NCBI GenBank assembly: GCA_003222065.1
Contig: QHUV01000676.1
Location: 1 to 8,091 of the forward strand
DNA: 8,091 bases
Reading direction: 5' to 3'
Source: Gemmatimonadota bacterium
GTDB lineage: Bacteria; Gemmatimonadota; Gemmatimonadetes; Gemmatimonadales; Gemmatimonadaceae
In this document: piece after piece, positions 6,548 through 8,091 of the stretch
Position numbering within the stretch: position 1 is the stretch's first letter
Layout: the number at the start of each line of letters is the position of its first letter
Position numbers and translations under genes: made by a program
Notes under the pieces: model-generated
What the model was told of the DNA's origin: nothing
Databases searched by the model: none
The model's input: the letters and a program-made list of their open reading frames with translations, nothing else

Positions 6548-7258
6548 ATGAAACCCTACGTCATTTGCCACATGATGCCCTCCGTCGACGGGCGCTTACG
6601 GGCCGATCGCTGGGACGTCCCGGAAGCAGGACATAAGGAATACGAGCGCACCGCGGACACCTACCACGCCGACGCCTGGGTCTGCGGGCGAAAGACGATG
6701 GAGGAGTTCGCCAAGGGACGACGCCGGCCGAAGCGCGCGCGCACGGGCAAAATTCCGCGCACCGATTACGTGATACCGCGTGAGAAGGGCAAGCGCTTCG
6801 CGATCGCGATCGACACGCGCGGCAAGCTGGCGTGGTCCGACAACGAGGTCGAGGGCGACCCGCTCATCGAGATTCTGACCGAAGATGTGCCGGACAGTTA
6901 TCTCGCGTTTCTGCGCGAGCGCGGAATTTCGTATCTCTTCGCCGGCAAAAGAGCAAACGATGTCGATCTTGCCCTCGCGCTCGAGAAGCTACGCACCAAG
7001 TTCGGCGTGAAGAAGCTGATGCTCGAGGGCGGCGGCGAGACGAATGGCTCCTTCCTGCGCGAAGGGTTGGTGGACGAGCTGAGTCTCCTCCTCACGCCTG
7101 TCGCCGATGGACAGCCCGGTGAGCCAGCGCTATTCGATGTCGAAGGCGCGCACCATCGTAAGGCAATGGCGAAGCTCCGTCTCAAGTCGGTCCGCAGAGC
7201 GGCGGCTGACATGCTCTGGATACGGTACTCAGTGCGCACGAATGGCCGAGCAGATTAG
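6548..7258 (+). CDS. RibD C-terminal / dihydrofolate-reductase-like family reductase
   Basis: A 236-residue soluble protein of the RibD-C family, the fold of the riboflavin pathway pyrimidine reductase and of DHFR, expected to use NADPH. Seen: the first strand MKPYVICHMMPSVDGRL (catalytic-domain opening, with the 'SvDGr' turn), VCGRKTMEEFA (44-54, cofactor loop), YLFAGKRANDVDLALALEKLRTKFGVKKLMLEGGGETNGSFLREGLVDELSLLLTP (129-184, with the GGG cofactor motif and the 'glvDEl.l...P' strand). There is no N-terminal deaminase domain, so it is the single-domain type, which is widespread and mostly of unassigned substrate. A role in riboflavin synthesis is possible but unsupported, since no other rib gene is in the window. 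It forms an operon with the small gene after it, whose ribosome binding site overlaps this stop codon. Confidence 0.88.
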   Translation: MKPYVICHMMPSVDGRLRADRWDVPEAGHKEYERTADTYHADAWVCGRKTMEEFAKGRRRPKRARTGKIPRTDYVIPREKGKRFAIAIDTRGKLAWSDNEVEGDPLIEILTEDVPDSYLAFLRERGISYLFAGKRANDVDLALALEKLRTKFGVKKLMLEGGGETNGSFLREGLVDELSLLLTPVADGQPGEPALFDVEGAHHRKAMAKLRLKSVRRAAADMLWIRYSVRTNGRAD

Positions 7259-7261
7259 GAG
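7257..7261 (+). promoter_or_regulatory. Ribosome binding site overlapping the reductase stop codon
   Basis: AGGAG begins at the second base of the reductase TAG and lies 9 nt before the GTG at 7271. It supports the GTG start and translational coupling; the ATG at 7266 is out of frame. Confidence 0.6.
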
Positions 7262-7270
7262 ATTGATGCA

Positions 7271-7579
7271 GTGCCATCAGAGCCATTTGGTTTAAAGGAA
7301 CTGATCCCACTTCTCGAGCAGGACGTCGTCCGCACGCTCGGTGTTCGCTATCGCGCAATCATCCACGATGCCGCGGCCAACGTCGAGATGATGGGCGGAG
7401 TGGCGCGGTGCGAGAAGCTCGTCGAAGACCTTCAGCAGTACTTCCAGGACAACCTCGGCGATACGAGCTGGCCGGCCTGTCCGCGGCATCCGTCGCATGC
7501 GCTCTCGTATCGCGACGGAGCCTGGTGGTGTGATCGTGATGCGGTCCCGATCGCCGCCGTTGGAGATCTGTCGGCGTAG
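7271..7579 (+). CDS. Small hypothetical protein with a putative CxxH...HxC-type zinc-binding tail
   Basis: A 102-residue protein from a GTG start with a good ribosome binding site (AGGAG, 9 nt upstream). The N-terminal two thirds looks helical and charged (LKELIPLLEQDVVRTLG, ARCEKLVEDLQQYFQDNLG). The C-terminal part reads WPACPRHPSHALSYRDGAWWCDRD, with Cys70, His73, His76 and Cys87 set as a possible single zinc site around a short hairpin; the 'CP.HP.H.L.....gaWWC..D' pattern is one I recognise from uncharacterised bacterial proteins but cannot name. There are no membrane segments or signal peptide. It is coupled to the reductase gene and presumably co-expressed with it. Function unknown; codon use looks native. 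Confidence 0.78.
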   Translation: MPSEPFGLKELIPLLEQDVVRTLGVRYRAIIHDAAANVEMMGGVARCEKLVEDLQQYFQDNLGDTSWPACPRHPSHALSYRDGAWWCDRDAVPIAAVGDLSA

Positions 7580-7606
7580 GCTGCCCAACGACGCAGCGCG
7601 CCGCGA

Positions 7607-7622
7607 GACGAGCCGGCTCGTC
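7607..7622. repeat. 16-bp perfect palindrome in the gap before the propeller gene
   Basis: GACGAGCCGGCTCGTC is fully self-complementary and lies 28 bp after the small gene's stop and 86 bp before the propeller gene. As RNA it could form a 6-bp stem with a CCGG loop, but no T-run follows, so it is a poor intrinsic terminator. It may equally be an operator. The remainder of 7580-7707 shows nothing convincing. Confidence 0.45.
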
Positions 7623-7707
7623 CCTCACACCTGGCAGAACGAAAAGGCGCGCTGCAAACTCAGCGTGCCGCCGATTGTACTTCGCGAATCACTCAGCCAT
7701 TCCGACC

Positions 7708-8091
7708 ATGCTTCGCCGCCTCGCACTCGTCGCCTTCGCCGTCATCCTCGGCGTCGGTCCCCTCGTCGCGCAAGACACGACTCGCCGCGCTGGCATCCCG
7801 GGCAAACGAGATCTCGAGCTCGTCCCCGGACGCAGCGTCAACGTCGACACGGATGAAGGGACCTGGATCTCGCTCGACGTCTCGCCGGACGGGCGAACCA
7901 TTGTCTTCGACCTCCTCGGTGATCTGTACACGATCCCGATCAGCGGCGGCACGGCGACGGGCCTAACGAGCGGCATTGCCTACGACGCCCAACCGCGATT
8001 CTCGCCGGACGGCAAGTCCATCCTCTTTACCTCCGATCGGGATGGAGGCGACAACGTCTGGGTCATGGACCTCGCGACGAAGCGGACGAAG
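7708..8091 (+). CDS. Secreted TolB-like (PD40) beta-propeller protein, probably N-terminus of a propeller-amidohydrolase; cut by the right edge
   Basis: From ATG 7708 the frame stays open for 128 codons to the right edge. Residues 1-22 (MLRRLALVAFAVILGVGPLVAQ) form a Sec signal peptide, so the protein acts outside the cytoplasm. After a linker (KRDLELVPGRSVNVDTDEGTW) come two PD40 blades: SLDVSPDGRTIVFDLLGDLYTIPISGG (about 53-79) and PRFSPDGKSILFTSDRDGGDNVWVMDLATK, the 'FSPDGk.i.F.SdR.G..niw.m' signature of TolB-like repeats. The wording 'DEGTW.SLDVSPDG..IVFDLLGDLY' is what I associate with long secreted proteins that carry an amidohydrolase domain after the propeller; that domain would be outside the window, so this part is inference. 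Other possibilities are a propeller peptidase or a TolB-type protein. No strong Shine-Dalgarno sequence is seen. Confidence 0.85.
   Translation, partial: MLRRLALVAFAVILGVGPLVAQDTTRRAGIPGKRDLELVPGRSVNVDTDEGTWISLDVSPDGRTIVFDLLGDLYTIPISGGTATGLTSGIAYDAQPRFSPDGKSILFTSDRDGGDNVWVMDLATKRTK

Overview
This is a high-GC (roughly two thirds G+C by eye) bacterial chromosome segment. Its gene types (a TolB-like propeller protein of the long secreted amidohydrolase kind, a secreted D-aminoacylase joined to a serine beta-lactamase-like domain, and a PlsC plus PAP2 lipid pair) fit a soil-type bacterium. Gemmatimonadota is my best guess, with Acidobacteriota as the alternative. This is inference from style, not from a marker gene.

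Layout, minus strand (1-6378), read from right to left. First comes a D-aminoacylase/beta-lactamase fusion gene (6378 to 3945) that carries two apparent deletions. Next is a 540-bp gene-free stretch (3405-3944) with a 422-bp segment bounded by a perfect 13-bp inverted repeat and holding a nested, near-perfect 22-nt inverted repeat. Then follow three tightly overlapped genes: a small PLDc_N membrane protein, an ABC-2 ATPase with one frameshift, and an ABC-2 permease. This is the same gene order as Bacillus yxlE-yxlF-yxlG. After 82-118 bp comes a PlsC-like acyltransferase, whose last codons overlap the start of a PAP2-type membrane phosphatase cut by the left edge.

Layout, plus strand (6548-8091). 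A RibD-C/dihydrofolate-reductase-like reductase is followed by a small putative zinc-binding protein whose ribosome binding site overlaps the reductase stop codon. After a 128-bp gap holding a 16-bp perfect palindrome, a secreted beta-propeller protein begins and runs off the right edge. The region 6379-6547 is the divergent promoter region between the two strands.

How the genes fit together. The PLDc_N/ATPase/permease set should form one ABC exporter or bacteriocin/stress-type transporter of unknown substrate. PlsC plus PAP2 suggests phospholipid assembly or head-group editing. The D-aminoacylase/beta-lactamase protein, when intact, would act outside the cytoplasm on N-acyl-D-amino acids or D-amino-acid peptides such as those from peptidoglycan.

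The most notable points are three coding lesions within about 4 kb (one frameshift, one frame-shifting deletion that removes the HxH metal site, one in-frame deletion that removes the beta-lactamase YxN region); the inverted-repeat element at 3472-3893; and an over-represented octamer, GCCTAACG, that falls in genes in several reading frames through rare codons. I found no RNA gene, CRISPR array or transposase.
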